Source: Geobacteraceae bacterium (GTDB taxonomy: Bacteria > Desulfobacterota > Desulfuromonadia > Geobacterales > Geobacteraceae). From it: a stretch of DNA of 35,866 nt. A model generated the notes under the pieces. That model was not told the DNA's origin and did no database searches. It worked only from the letters and a program-made list of their open reading frames with translations. Below are positions 24,235 through 32,262 of the stretch, piece by piece. The position numbers were made by a program, and so were the translations under genes. Positions within the stretch are counted from its first letter, which is position 1. The number at the start of each line of letters is the position of its first letter. Location of the stretch: NCBI GenBank assembly GCA_017861285.1, contig JAGFXO010000003.1:1-35866 (forward strand). Reading direction: 5' to 3'.

Positions 24235-27200
24235 ATGAAAAAACTCGGCAAACCAGAGAAATATTTCCCCTATGACATCCAGATAAACAAAAGTGCATGG
24301 AAAGAATTTGCCCTTGATTCCGCGGCAAAAAAGCTGCGCGCCCAGACAAATGTTCCGGATATTGTATTTTACCGCCATGTGGCGAAAAGCCTGAATCAGC
24401 AACCGGAAAGGCGGGGCAAACCTGCAAAGGCAGGAAACATTACCCTCTATGCGCTGTTGACAAGGATTTGCCGTCATCTTCTCAACCGGTATGTGACCGA
24501 CATGTATCCGGAGATTCTCGACAGAATCCTCGACAAAGAAAGCCTGGAATACCTTTCAGGAGACCTGTTTGCCTCACTGAACGGTTTTGTGGAGCATTTC
24601 CCCGGATCGCGGGTTATCGAAAAAAAAGCACCTGCAGCTGACTACATTTCCACAAGCGACCCCGGCGACCGCAGAAAGAAGATGATCATCGGGGAATTTC
24701 TGCTGCACAGGATTTCAACCGAAAATCCGGCACTCACCGAATTTCGGGTACTATTCGACGATAGCCCCCTTCTTGCGGAAACCCCTTTCGGGAAGGTTGT
24801 GGCAACCCTCGACGAGAGGCTGGCAGACGCACCTCCCTTTGAACCGTTTCCTCATCCAATAATGGAGTTATTGCGCTTGCCGATCCGGTTTTCACCTTCT
24901 TCCCTTGCCGGGCAGCTGGAATATATCAGGATCAACTGGGCTGCTCTGCTGCCCGATGAACTCCTTTCGGAAATACTGCTCGGCTTTGCTATCCTTCAGG
25001 AAGAGGAAAGGGAATGGTGGAGCGGCCCCGGCAAACCCCAGGTCATGGAATTTCGCAAGAAAGAGGTGGGTGCAGGTAAAGACCATTTTGACTACCCCGA
25101 ATATGAACGGTTTTCCGCTGACGCAGACTGGATGTCCAATGTGGTCATGATAGCCAAGATGGTTTACGTCTGGCTGGATCAGCTTTCGAAACATTATGGC
25201 CGCGACATTTCCCGCCTGGACCAGATCCCGGACGAAGAGCTCGACCGGTTGGGCCGCTGGGGATTCAACTCCGTCTGGCTGATCGGCGTGTGGGAACGCT
25301 CCCCTGCTTCCGAGAAAATCAAACGGCTCTGCGGAAATCCCGAGGCCGTCTCGTCCGCCTATTCCCTGTACGATTACACGATCGCTTCCGACCTGGGCGG
25401 TCAGCCTGCCCTCGATAACCTGAAAGAGAGGGCATGGCGACGCGGCATACGGCTGGCCAGCGACATGGTTCCCAACCATACCGGCATTTATTCGAAATGG
25501 ACCCGGGAGCATCCCGACTGGTTCGTACAGCTCGATTATCCTCCTTACCCCGCTTACACTTTTACGGGCCCCGATCTCTCCTATTCCCCCGAGGTCGGCC
25601 TGTTCATCGAGGATGGCTACTGGGACCGGCGTGATGCGGCTGTAGTTTTCAAACACGTTGACAACCACTCCGGAAGAGCCCGCTACATCTACCACGGCAA
25701 CGACGGCACCAGCACCCCCTGGAACGACACCGCCCAGCTCAATTATCTCATCCCCGAGGTTCGGGAGGCGGTAATCCGCACCATAATCCATGTGGCACGG
25801 CAGTTTCCCATCATCCGTTTCGATGCCGCCATGACGCTGGCGAAAAAACACTACCAGAGGCTCTGGTATCCCCAGCCCGGTCATGGAAGCGGCGTGCCGT
25901 CCCGCGCCGAACACGGAATGAGCAGGGAGCGGTTCGACGAACTGTTCCCCCATGAATTCTGGCGCGAGGTGGTTGACCGGATGGCGGTGGAAGCCCCCGA
26001 TACGCTACTTCTTGCCGAAGCCTTCTGGCTCATGGAAGGATATTTTGTCAGGACCCTGGGTATGCATCGGGTATACAACAGCGCATTCATGAATATGCTG
26101 AAGATGGAAGAAAACGCCAAATACAGGCAGACCATAAAAAATATCCTGGAATTCAACCCGGAGGTCCTGAAACGATTCGTAAACTTCATGAGCAACCCAG
26201 ATGAAAGGACCGCCATAGACCAGTTCGGCAAGGAGGGGAAATATATCGGTGCGGCCGTACTGCTGGTAACGATGCCGGGTCTTCCCATGTTCGGCCACGG
26301 CCAGATCGAGGGATTTACCGAAAAGTATGGCATGGAATATCGCAGGGCCTACTGGCAGGAAGAGATCGACCGGCATCTGGTGACAATGCATGAACACAGG
26401 ATATTCCCCCTGATGAAAAAGCGCCGGCTGTTCAGCGGTTCCGAGAATTTTGCCCTGTACGACTTTTTCGCAGGCGACCGGGTCGATGAAAACGTCTTTG
26501 CCTACAGCAACCGTGCAGGCGGAGAAAAAGCCCTCATTTTCTATAACAACAAATTTGCTTCGACGGCGGGCTGGATCAGGACCTCTGCGGCAAGCGCCGT
26601 GAAGAGCGATGGGGGAGAAACCGTCCTGATTCGGAAGACCCTGGGGGAAGCCCTTACTTTCAACCACGACGGGCGCTACTATTACGCTTTTCGTGATTAT
26701 GCGTCCGGCCTGGAATATCTCCGCCACGGGGAAGAACTTGTGGAAAAGGGCATGTATGTTGAGCTGGAGGCCTACGAGTACCACGTATTCCTGGACTTTC
26801 GAGAGATCCGGGACGATGATTTCGGCACCTGGGGTCACCTCTGCGGGAGACTGAATGGAAGGCCGGTGGAGAGCCTGGAAGAGGAAGTCAAGCAGATCCG
26901 GTTTGCCGGCATCATCGCTTCTTTTGCCTCATTACTCTGTGCATTGTCCGAACGCCTGGACATACTGTTCAAGCCGGATGCCGTGCCTCACCCCGGGAAA
27001 CTAAAAAGCGAAACCCTGCATACCGAAATTACGACATTCCTTTCGGCAGTAGCGGAGCATACGGGCAGACAGGAGAACATTGAACGGGTTGCGGACAAGA
27101 TAATCACGGAACTTCATGGAGCCGCACGGCTGATGGGAATGCGCAGCCGCAGGAAATCGGAGGCCAGGGCACTGCAATTCCTGCAAGCAGGATTTCAGGA

Positions 27201-27744
27201 CAGGGAATGCGAATTCAACCGGCTTTTCCTTGCAATCTTTATTATTCTGCACAGGATTGCCGAGACAGTGGATTCTGAAAGCGGGGCATTGAGCTCTGCA
27301 CTGCTGATCGATGAATTCGGCCTTGCCGGTACATTGAGGACAACAATGCAGGGATTTTCGGAAACCAGACCTTCTTTCAACTCCCCATGGGATGCCGGGA
27401 CCGAGGTATTACTGATGAGAATTCTCATTGCCCAGCAGTCTTTCTTTGCCGGCCGGGAAGAAACGCACGGATCGGCGCACTTCGGGAAGCTTCTCGAAGA
27501 AGAAAAGACACGTCAATTCCTCCTCGTCCATTGGAGCAACGGGGTGGAGTGGTTCAACAAGGAGCGTTTTGAAGATCTGTCAAGATGGCTCTTCCTGGCA
27601 AATATGATTGACACCGTCGTTGGAGCCGGTGAAGATGAGGAGATTTGCGGCATGGTTGTCAGCCGGTATGAAACAGTCCTGAATCTATTGTCGGCGGTTG
27701 AACGTGCCGGCTATCGGACGGATTCCGTGCCGTCACTGCTATAA
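24235..27744 (+). CDS. Large GH13 (alpha-amylase superfamily) protein
   Basis: About 1169 residues, much larger than ordinary amylases. A ~310-residue N-terminal region of unknown fold precedes the GH13 barrel (about 310-770). GH13 signatures are DMVPNHT (410-416), RFDAA with the nucleophile D530, LLAEAF with the acid/base E595, and MSNPDER with D656. The last is unusual, since most GH13 enzymes have HD here, and Pro replaces the His. A C-terminal ~360-residue helical part is also unknown. The substrate is probably an alpha-glucan such as glycogen. No signal peptide, so cytoplasmic. Start uncertain: ATG 24235 (weak AGGC) chosen; ATGs at 24034 and 24172 are in frame without ribosome sites. A TATAAT lies at 23992. 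Monocistronic. Confidence 0.87.
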   Translation: MKKLGKPEKYFPYDIQINKSAWKEFALDSAAKKLRAQTNVPDIVFYRHVAKSLNQQPERRGKPAKAGNITLYALLTRICRHLLNRYVTDMYPEILDRILDKESLEYLSGDLFASLNGFVEHFPGSRVIEKKAPAADYISTSDPGDRRKKMIIGEFLLHRISTENPALTEFRVLFDDSPLLAETPFGKVVATLDERLADAPPFEPFPHPIMELLRLPIRFSPSSLAGQLEYIRINWAALLPDELLSEILLGFAILQEEEREWWSGPGKPQVMEFRKKEVGAGKDHFDYPEYERFSADADWMSNVVMIAKMVYVWLDQLSKHYGRDISRLDQIPDEELDRLGRWGFNSVWLIGVWERSPASEKIKRLCGNPEAVSSAYSLYDYTIASDLGGQPALDNLKERAWRRGIRLASDMVPNHTGIYSKWTREHPDWFVQLDYPPYPAYTFTGPDLSYSPEVGLFIEDGYWDRRDAAVVFKHVDNHSGRARYIYHGNDGTSTPWNDTAQLNYLIPEVREAVIRTIIHVARQFPIIRFDAAMTLAKKHYQRLWYPQPGHGSGVPSRAEHGMSRERFDELFPHEFWREVVDRMAVEAPDTLLLAEAFWLMEGYFVRTLGMHRVYNSAFMNMLKMEENAKYRQTIKNILEFNPEVLKRFVNFMSNPDERTAIDQFGKEGKYIGAAVLLVTMPGLPMFGHGQIEGFTEKYGMEYRRAYWQEEIDRHLVTMHEHRIFPLMKKRRLFSGSENFALYDFFAGDRVDENVFAYSNRAGGEKALIFYNNKFASTAGWIRTSAASAVKSDGGETVLIRKTLGEALTFNHDGRYYYAFRDYASGLEYLRHGEELVEKGMYVELEAYEYHVFLDFREIRDDDFGTWGHLCGRLNGRPVESLEEEVKQIRFAGIIASFASLLCALSERLDILFKPDAVPHPGKLKSETLHTEITTFLSAVAEHTGRQENIERVADKIITELHGAARLMGMRSRRKSEARALQFLQAGFQDRECEFNRLFLAIFIILHRIAETVDSESGALSSALLIDEFGLAGTLRTTMQGFSETRPSFNSPWDAGTEVLLMRILIAQQSFFAGREETHGSAHFGKLLEEEKTRQFLLVHWSNGVEWFNKERFEDLSRWLFLANMIDTVVGAGEDEEICGMVVSRYETVLNLLSAVERAGYRTDSVPSLL

Positions 27745-27764
27745 TTCCCGTCTCGATAATTTTC

Positions 27765-27791
27765 TTGACACGGGATTTACGGATATATAAT
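27765..27791 (+). promoter_or_regulatory. Promoter of the moaD-hesA pair
   Basis: TTGACA (27765-27770) and TATAAT (27786-27791), both perfect, 15 bases apart, which is short of the optimum. Confidence 0.65.
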
Positions 27792-27796
27792 GTTAC

Positions 27797-27872
27797 TTTT
27801 CGGCCGACAGAGGTGCCACAGCCTGCAAAAAGGGACTAACCGCAATGGCTCGACAAAGATCAGAGACATTTT
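27797..27872 (+). other. Leader upstream of moaD-like gene; possible Moco/Tuco-type RNA
   Basis: Between promoter and gene lie ~120 untranslated bases. The stretch 27802-27862 has conserved-looking features: GAGGTGCCAC, GGGACTAACCGCAA, and short complementary arms GCCA/TGGC. The downstream genes are cofactor-type, as for molybdenum or tungsten cofactor RNAs. I cannot confirm the class by eye. Confidence 0.3.
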
Positions 27873-27912
27873 TCAACATAAGGATTCACAGATTTTTCAA
27901 GGAGGAAAGTGC

Positions 27913-28137
27913 ATGAACGTAACGGTAAAGCTCTTCGCCACGTTCAGAACCGGCAGGTTCAATTCTGAAGTCCGGGAATATCAGCCGGGGACAACGGTGA
28001 AGAAAGTCATCGATGAGTTGAACCTCCCTCTGGATGACATTGGTGCCACCCTTATCAACGGCCGCCATGTGGAAGAGGACATGGAACTGCAGGAAGGCGA
28101 CATGCTTTCCATCTTCCCCCTCGTCGGCGGAGGATAG
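27913..28137 (+). CDS. MoaD/ThiS-family sulfur carrier protein
   Basis: 74 residues, ubiquitin-like, ending PLVGGG with the diglycine tail that is adenylated and thiocarboxylated. Elements such as MNVTVKLFATFRTG and EEDMELQEGDMLSIFPLVGGG place it with MoaD-like carriers. AAGGAGG lies seven bases before the ATG. It abuts a HesA/MoeB-type activating enzyme, the pair usual beside aldehyde ferredoxin oxidoreductase genes, but no such oxidoreductase lies in this window. Confidence 0.92.
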   Translation: MNVTVKLFATFRTGRFNSEVREYQPGTTVKKVIDELNLPLDDIGATLINGRHVEEDMELQEGDMLSIFPLVGGG

Positions 28138-28138
28138 G

Positions 28139-28957
28139 ATGGAGAAGTTACGAGATTTCCTGCGCGCCCTGGCCGATGACGACCTGCTATCGTGGCACCA
28201 CCAGACTTTTGCCGCAAAGTATTTCACCATGTCCCTTGCCCAGGTGGAACGGATCGCGCTGGAAATGGGGCTCCTTCCCGCGCGCTATCAGAGGAACAGA
28301 AAGACCATCTCCGTAAAAGATCAATTGAGTCTTTTTCGCAGCCATGTGGCAGTCATCGGTTGCGGAGGGCTTGGCGGTTATGTGATTGAAGAATTGACCC
28401 GTCTTGGGGTCGGCAGGATAACCGGGATCGACCCGGATATTTTTGAAGAGCACAACCTGAACCGGCAGCTATACTCCACTCCCGAAAATCTGGGCAACCC
28501 GAAAGTCGAGGCGGCAGCGGCTCGCGTGGCGAAAATAAATCCTGCCGTTACATTCGTTCCCGTCAGGGTAGCTTTCAGTAAACTGAATGGATTTGAATTA
28601 CTGCAGGGTGTCGATCTCGTAATCGATGCATTGGACTCTATACCCGTTCGTCTGGAACTTGCCGAAATAAGCGCGGAATTGAACGCCCCCATGGTGCATG
28701 GAGCGATTGGCGGATGGTACGGCCAAGTGGTAACCCAATTCCCCGGTGAAAATACCCTCAGAAAGATATACAACCGTTCGCTCCAAAGCAAGGGTATCGA
28801 AAAAGGTCTCGGAAACCCGTCCTTTACACCGGCTGTCGTGGCAAGCATGCAGGTAGCCGAAGCATGCAAGATTCTGATTGGGCACGGCACTCCGCTGAAC
28901 AACAGGAAGCTGCACATCAATCTCCTTGACATGGAAGTCGAGGAAATCAGATACTGA
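28139..28957 (+). CDS. HesA/MoeB/ThiF-family adenylyltransferase
   Basis: 272 residues. E1-like nucleotide fold: VIGCGGLGGYVIEELTRLGVG (split glycine loop, about 77-95), IDPDIFEEHNLNRQ with the catalytic Asn/Arg, and DALDSIPVRL. It would adenylate the C-terminal glycine of the carrier encoded one base upstream. The CxxC zinc pairs of MoeB and ThiF are not seen. The N-terminal ~65 residues (an extra helical region) are not typical of ThiF. Its ATG overlaps the ribosome site at the end of the carrier gene, indicating coupling. Confidence 0.92.
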   Translation: MEKLRDFLRALADDDLLSWHHQTFAAKYFTMSLAQVERIALEMGLLPARYQRNRKTISVKDQLSLFRSHVAVIGCGGLGGYVIEELTRLGVGRITGIDPDIFEEHNLNRQLYSTPENLGNPKVEAAAARVAKINPAVTFVPVRVAFSKLNGFELLQGVDLVIDALDSIPVRLELAEISAELNAPMVHGAIGGWYGQVVTQFPGENTLRKIYNRSLQSKGIEKGLGNPSFTPAVVASMQVAEACKILIGHGTPLNNRKLHINLLDMEVEEIRY

Positions 28958-29066
28958 GAGGTTCCCCACGAATTTGCTGCGGGGCAACTTTCCGGTAAAC
29001 ACCAATATCATTGAAAATCCCTGAACCGGATCACGGGAGTTTTTCCGGAAAAGGGATAACCCGTCA

Positions 29067-29127
29067 ACCGGAAATTCGCGGCGGCCTCTTATGTCGCCAG
29101 CGGCGGATTTTCCGGTTTTTTGTTTTT
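29067..29127 (+). terminator. Strong hairpin terminator directly before the AEC gene
   Basis: ACCGGAAA (29067-29074) pairs with TTTCCGGT (29109-29116), with an inner GGCGGC/GTCGCC stem, then a T-rich run (TTTTTTGTTTTT). The AEC start codon is only ten bases further on. It ends the hesA transcript or acts as an attenuator for the transporter; a preceding ACGGG/CCCGT stem (29036-29064) could compete. Confidence 0.8.
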
Positions 29128-29137
29128 CACGGGAACC

Positions 29138-30010
29138 ATGGACAAGTTTCTTCTCATCATAATCCCATTCATGTCGGCCATGGCGCTGCGACGGTTGGAC
29201 CTGCTCCGCGCCAGGCATGCAGAAATCATTACCTCATATGTAATAAATTTTTCCCTGCCATGCCTGACCATCATGACAATCAGCACCCTGGACCTGAAAA
29301 ATACGAATTTCGCACCGGTTCTCATGGCATGGGTCGTTATGGCGGCAGGCGCCGGTCTTGCCTACTTTGCGGGGAGAATTCTCAAGCTGACCGGCGGGAA
29401 ACTCCGTTCTTTCGTCCTTGTCGTTACCTTTCCCAATACCTGCTTTCTCGGATATCCCCTGACGTTTGCCCTCTATGGCAGCGCCGGTCTGCCCTTTGCG
29501 GTCATCTACGACCAGATGGGAATGGTCCCCCTGTTCCTCACCCTGGGATTTCTAGTTGCAGGCGGCAAAAAAAGCCTCGGCAGCGCCATGAAATTTCCCC
29601 CTTTCATTGCCATGCTCTTTGCTTTGATCATGAATATGGCCGGATTGACCATCCCGGAAATAATTGCATCAGTGCTGAAAGGAGCGGGGTGGACCACTCT
29701 TCCCCTGACAATTTTTCTCATTGGAATGAAAGTCTCACTCACTGCCGTGCATGACTGCAAAACGGTGGCAACAAGCCTTGTGCTTCGCATGGTTGTCATA
29801 CCCGCGCTTCTCTTTTTTTCGCTGGCCTTACTGGGTTTCAAAGGGCTTCCCTATGAAGTGACGCTATTGGAGAGCGCCATGCCCCCGGCGCTCACCACCA
29901 GTATTCTGGCGTCCAGATACAAGCTGGATGAGGAGTTTGCCGTAGCATCCATCAGTGCGGGAACTATTCTGTGCATGATTGTCTTTGCGATTCTTACCTT
30001 TTTTCGATAA
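29138..30010 (+). CDS. AEC-family (auxin efflux carrier type) transporter
   Basis: 290 residues with about ten hydrophobic helices. Family patterns are NFSLPCLTIMTIS, PNTCFLGYPLTFALYG, and the late ESAMPPALTTSILA. Bacterial members export or import malonate, malate or related organic anions; the substrate here is unknown. ATG 29138 chosen over an upstream TTG. The ribosome site is weak (GGGAA). Its leader is the terminator hairpin just described, which is unusual. Confidence 0.9.
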   Translation: MDKFLLIIIPFMSAMALRRLDLLRARHAEIITSYVINFSLPCLTIMTISTLDLKNTNFAPVLMAWVVMAAGAGLAYFAGRILKLTGGKLRSFVLVVTFPNTCFLGYPLTFALYGSAGLPFAVIYDQMGMVPLFLTLGFLVAGGKKSLGSAMKFPPFIAMLFALIMNMAGLTIPEIIASVLKGAGWTTLPLTIFLIGMKVSLTAVHDCKTVATSLVLRMVVIPALLFFSLALLGFKGLPYEVTLLESAMPPALTTSILASRYKLDEEFAVASISAGTILCMIVFAILTFFR

Positions 30011-30058
30011 ACTGGCTGGCGATCCCCGCGCAAATATCAGCCATGGAGGAGAAAAAAT

Positions 30059-30715
30059 ATGAAGAAAAAGATCGGAGTTGTTTTGTCCGGGTGCGGCGTC
30101 CGGGACGGCAGCGAAATCCATGAAGCAGTGCTTACCCTGCTGGCAATCGACAGGAACGGAGCAGAGGCCGTCTGCATGGCCCCGGATGTTGATTTTGCCG
30201 AAGTGAATCACCTGACCATGGAGGAAACAGGGGGAAAACGCAATGCGCTGGTGGAATCCGCCAGGATTGCCAGGGGCAAAATCAGGAACATCAGGGACGT
30301 GGATCAGGGCGATCTCGATGCTATCATATTCCCCGGCGGTTTTGGCGCCGCGAAAAATCTCTGCGACTTTGCGGAAAAGGGGGCCGGTGCCACGGTTCAG
30401 CCTGAAGTTTTTCGGCTGTTGAGGAGGATGGCCGAGGCCGGAAAACCGATAGGGGCAATTTGCATAGCCCCCGCTCTGGTCGCGGCAACGCTCGGCAAAG
30501 AGTTCGCACCGGAACTCACGATCGGCAATGATGCGGGGACCGCGGCTGAAATCGTAAAGACCGGCAGCAGGCATGTGGAATGCCCTGCCAGCGGAATTAT
30601 CGTTGATGCCCGGCATAAAATCGTCTCCACTCCCGCCTACATGCTTGCGGCCGGAATATCCGAAACGGCCGAGGGGATAGACAAGCTGGTCAGGGAAGTG
30701 ATGAAACTGGTGTGA
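30059..30715 (+). CDS. elbB: ElbB, DJ-1/PfpI-family protein
   Basis: 218 residues. Class I glutamine-amidotransferase-like fold of the DJ-1/PfpI superfamily. Characteristic ElbB blocks are VVLSGCGVRDGSEIHEAV at the start, IIFPGGFGAAKNLCDFA, the nucleophile cysteine in IGAICIAPAL, and GNDAGTAAEIV. E. coli ElbB is a glyoxalase-like protein. GGAGGAG lies before the ATG. It starts 48 bases after the AEC gene and may be co-transcribed. Confidence 0.95.
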   Translation: MKKKIGVVLSGCGVRDGSEIHEAVLTLLAIDRNGAEAVCMAPDVDFAEVNHLTMEETGGKRNALVESARIARGKIRNIRDVDQGDLDAIIFPGGFGAAKNLCDFAEKGAGATVQPEVFRLLRRMAEAGKPIGAICIAPALVAATLGKEFAPELTIGNDAGTAAEIVKTGSRHVECPASGIIVDARHKIVSTPAYMLAAGISETAEGIDKLVREVMKLV

Positions 30716-30783
30716 GAGAACATCGGGTGCCGGCGGTACAAAGGCGAAGAATGTATTTTCCTGTGGACAAGTCGTTTATTCCT

Positions 30784-30811
30784 TTGCAGGAATCTATTTT
30801 CAGGCTACAAT
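30784..30811 (+). promoter_or_regulatory. Promoter of the outer-membrane protein gene
   Basis: TTGCAG (30784-30789) and TACAAT (30806-30811), 16-base spacer; the gene starts about 40 bases downstream. Confidence 0.6.
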
Positions 30812-30852
30812 GAAGCGCATGCCCAAGGTATTCATAATGAAGGAGGAGAACA

Positions 30853-31452
30853 ATGAAAAAGCTTTTTATTCTTGCATGTTCAGTTAGCGTATTGGTTCTT
30901 TTATCGGGCGCAGCTTTTGCCGACAGTATCAAGGGAAGGATTGGGGTAACCGGTCGCCTCGGCTTCCTTATTCCATCGGACAGTGATGTATACGACGCCC
31001 CCTACGAACTAGACACTGATGTCGGATTTATCGGCGGCGGCGGTTTGATCTATGGGATCACCAAGAATTTTGCGGCGGAACTGGACATAACCTATACCGA
31101 GTTTGACGCCGATGCGGGCCCTTACAAGGCAGCGGATTTCGAGACTACGAACATATCACTTGGTGCCCAGTACCGCTTTGTTGACCTGCCGTTACGACAA
31201 CTGGTCCCCTATGTAGGTGCCGGAGTGGACATTCTGGTTAATGATGCAACAAATGCCGAGGTCGACACAACCGCAGGCATCCATGTGAGCGGCGGAGTGG
31301 ATTACTTTGTCCTGAAACAGCTTGCCCTGACCGCGGAAGCCAAGGCGGTGCTGGCTCCCGATGCGGACATAAAGTACCAGGGAGCGCATGTGGGAGACTA
31401 CGACCCTTCCAGCTTTGCCACAACATTCGGAGTCAGGTACTTCTTTAACTGA
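30853..31452 (+). CDS. Outer-membrane beta-barrel protein (OmpW/OmpX-like)
   Basis: 199 residues with a Sec signal peptide (MKKLFILACSVSVLVLLSGAAFA, cleavage after AFA). The mature part alternates hydrophobic and polar residues in eight predicted strands and ends in GVRYFFN, the aromatic C-terminus needed for barrel assembly. Family: small porin-like outer-membrane protein; function unspecified. AAGGAGGAG precedes the ATG. Own promoter and own terminator. Confidence 0.88.
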   Translation: MKKLFILACSVSVLVLLSGAAFADSIKGRIGVTGRLGFLIPSDSDVYDAPYELDTDVGFIGGGGLIYGITKNFAAELDITYTEFDADAGPYKAADFETTNISLGAQYRFVDLPLRQLVPYVGAGVDILVNDATNAEVDTTAGIHVSGGVDYFVLKQLALTAEAKAVLAPDADIKYQGAHVGDYDPSSFATTFGVRYFFN

Positions 31453-31488
31453 AGTGGCAGCACTCTTGAGGATCAAGCAAAAGACTGC

Positions 31489-31507
31489 TCACCAGATCAA
31501 CTGGTGA
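31489..31507 (+). repeat. Hairpin after the outer-membrane protein gene
   Basis: TCACCAG (31489-31495)/CTGGTGA (31501-31507), 5-base loop, without T-run; lies upstream of the main terminator. Confidence 0.5.
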
Positions 31508-31539
31508 CTTGAATTCTGAAAAAAAATCTGATTGATACG

Positions 31540-31575
31540 AATCCCCTCACCATCTCGGGTTGAGGGGATTTTTTA
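31540..31575 (+). terminator. Terminator of the outer-membrane protein gene
   Basis: AATCCCCTCA (31540-31549) and TGAGGGGATT (31561-31570) form a 10-bp stem with T6 following. Confidence 0.92.
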
Positions 31576-31690
31576 CATAAAAATGAATACTTAACTGAAC
31601 GAGCGGGGTCATTTGACCGGCTATGAATTGGGAATACGCTATTTTCCTTGAACAAACAAAAGGATTTTCAGGAGTGCTGTCGAATCAATG

Positions 31691-31722
31691 AAAAAGGGGC
31701 GCAGCTACCGGCCGCGCCCCCC
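31691..31722 (-). terminator. Terminator of the dksA-like gene
   Basis: On the minus strand GGGGCGC (31714-31720) and GCGCCCC (31696-31702) form a stem followed by T5. Confidence 0.88.
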
Positions 31723-31744
31723 GAAATCCGAAATAACACCTCTT

Positions 31745-32164
31745 TCAGACATCCTCTTCTTCTCCAAAAGAAATTTCGTTATAAACGCGTTCCTCTTCAA
31801 AGCGCCTCGTCTGGGCCTGCATTTTCTCTATGTCGGATTTGCACCTGACGCAGTAACGGGCGAAGGGCAGAACCTTCAGGCGCCCCAGAGGGATCTCGTC
31901 GCCGCACTCCTCGCAGACTCCATATTCGCCCTCTTCAAATCGCAAAAGAGCCTCTTCGATATTGCGCAGTTTTTCCCTTTCCCGGTCTCCCAGGAGCAAT
32001 CCCAGTTCCCGGTCACGTTCGCTGGAAGCCTGGTCATAGATATCCCCGCTCGGCTCACCCGTGGGGAGATCGGAAGTCGATTTCAGCGATTTGCTGATCT
32101 CATTGAGGGTTTCCGCTTTCATCTGCAGAAGGATTTTCTTTATCTCGTCCAACCGTTCAACCAT
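31745..32164 (-). CDS. DksA/TraR-family zinc-finger transcription factor
   Basis: 139 residues. Coiled-coil N-terminus with the DksA tip motif DxxDxA (D41, D44, A46) and a C4 zinc finger CEEC (84-87)...CVRC (105-108). This is the arrangement of a functional DksA, which binds RNA polymerase's secondary channel and acts with ppGpp. The acidic tail EEEDV is an extra. It has its own promoter (TTGACA/TATTAT, 16-base spacer) and terminator, so it is monocistronic. Confidence 0.95.
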   Translation of the reverse strand: MVERLDEIKKILLQMKAETLNEISKSLKSTSDLPTGEPSGDIYDQASSERDRELGLLLGDREREKLRNIEEALLRFEEGEYGVCEECGDEIPLGRLKVLPFARYCVRCKSDIEKMQAQTRRFEEERVYNEISFGEEEDV

Positions 32165-32210
32165 TCAGTACACTCCGTATTTTCAATATGTTCCGGTTTT
32201 GAGTTTCGAA

Positions 32211-32238
32211 ATAATATCGTAATTTGCCAGTTTGTCAA
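32211..32238 (-). promoter_or_regulatory. Promoter of the dksA-like gene
   Basis: Minus-strand TTGACA (32233-32238) and TATTAT (32211-32216), 16 bases apart, 47 bases before the start codon. Confidence 0.75.
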
Positions 32239-32262
32239 GAAAAAAGCCGGGAAGCAAATCGA

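Noticed and set aside
24892-25953. Long open frame on the minus strand opposite the GH13 gene (353 codons)
   Set aside because: It mirrors the GH13 coding frame; GH13 motifs and catalytic residues are intact on the plus strand and the minus frame has no recognisable family or ribosome site.
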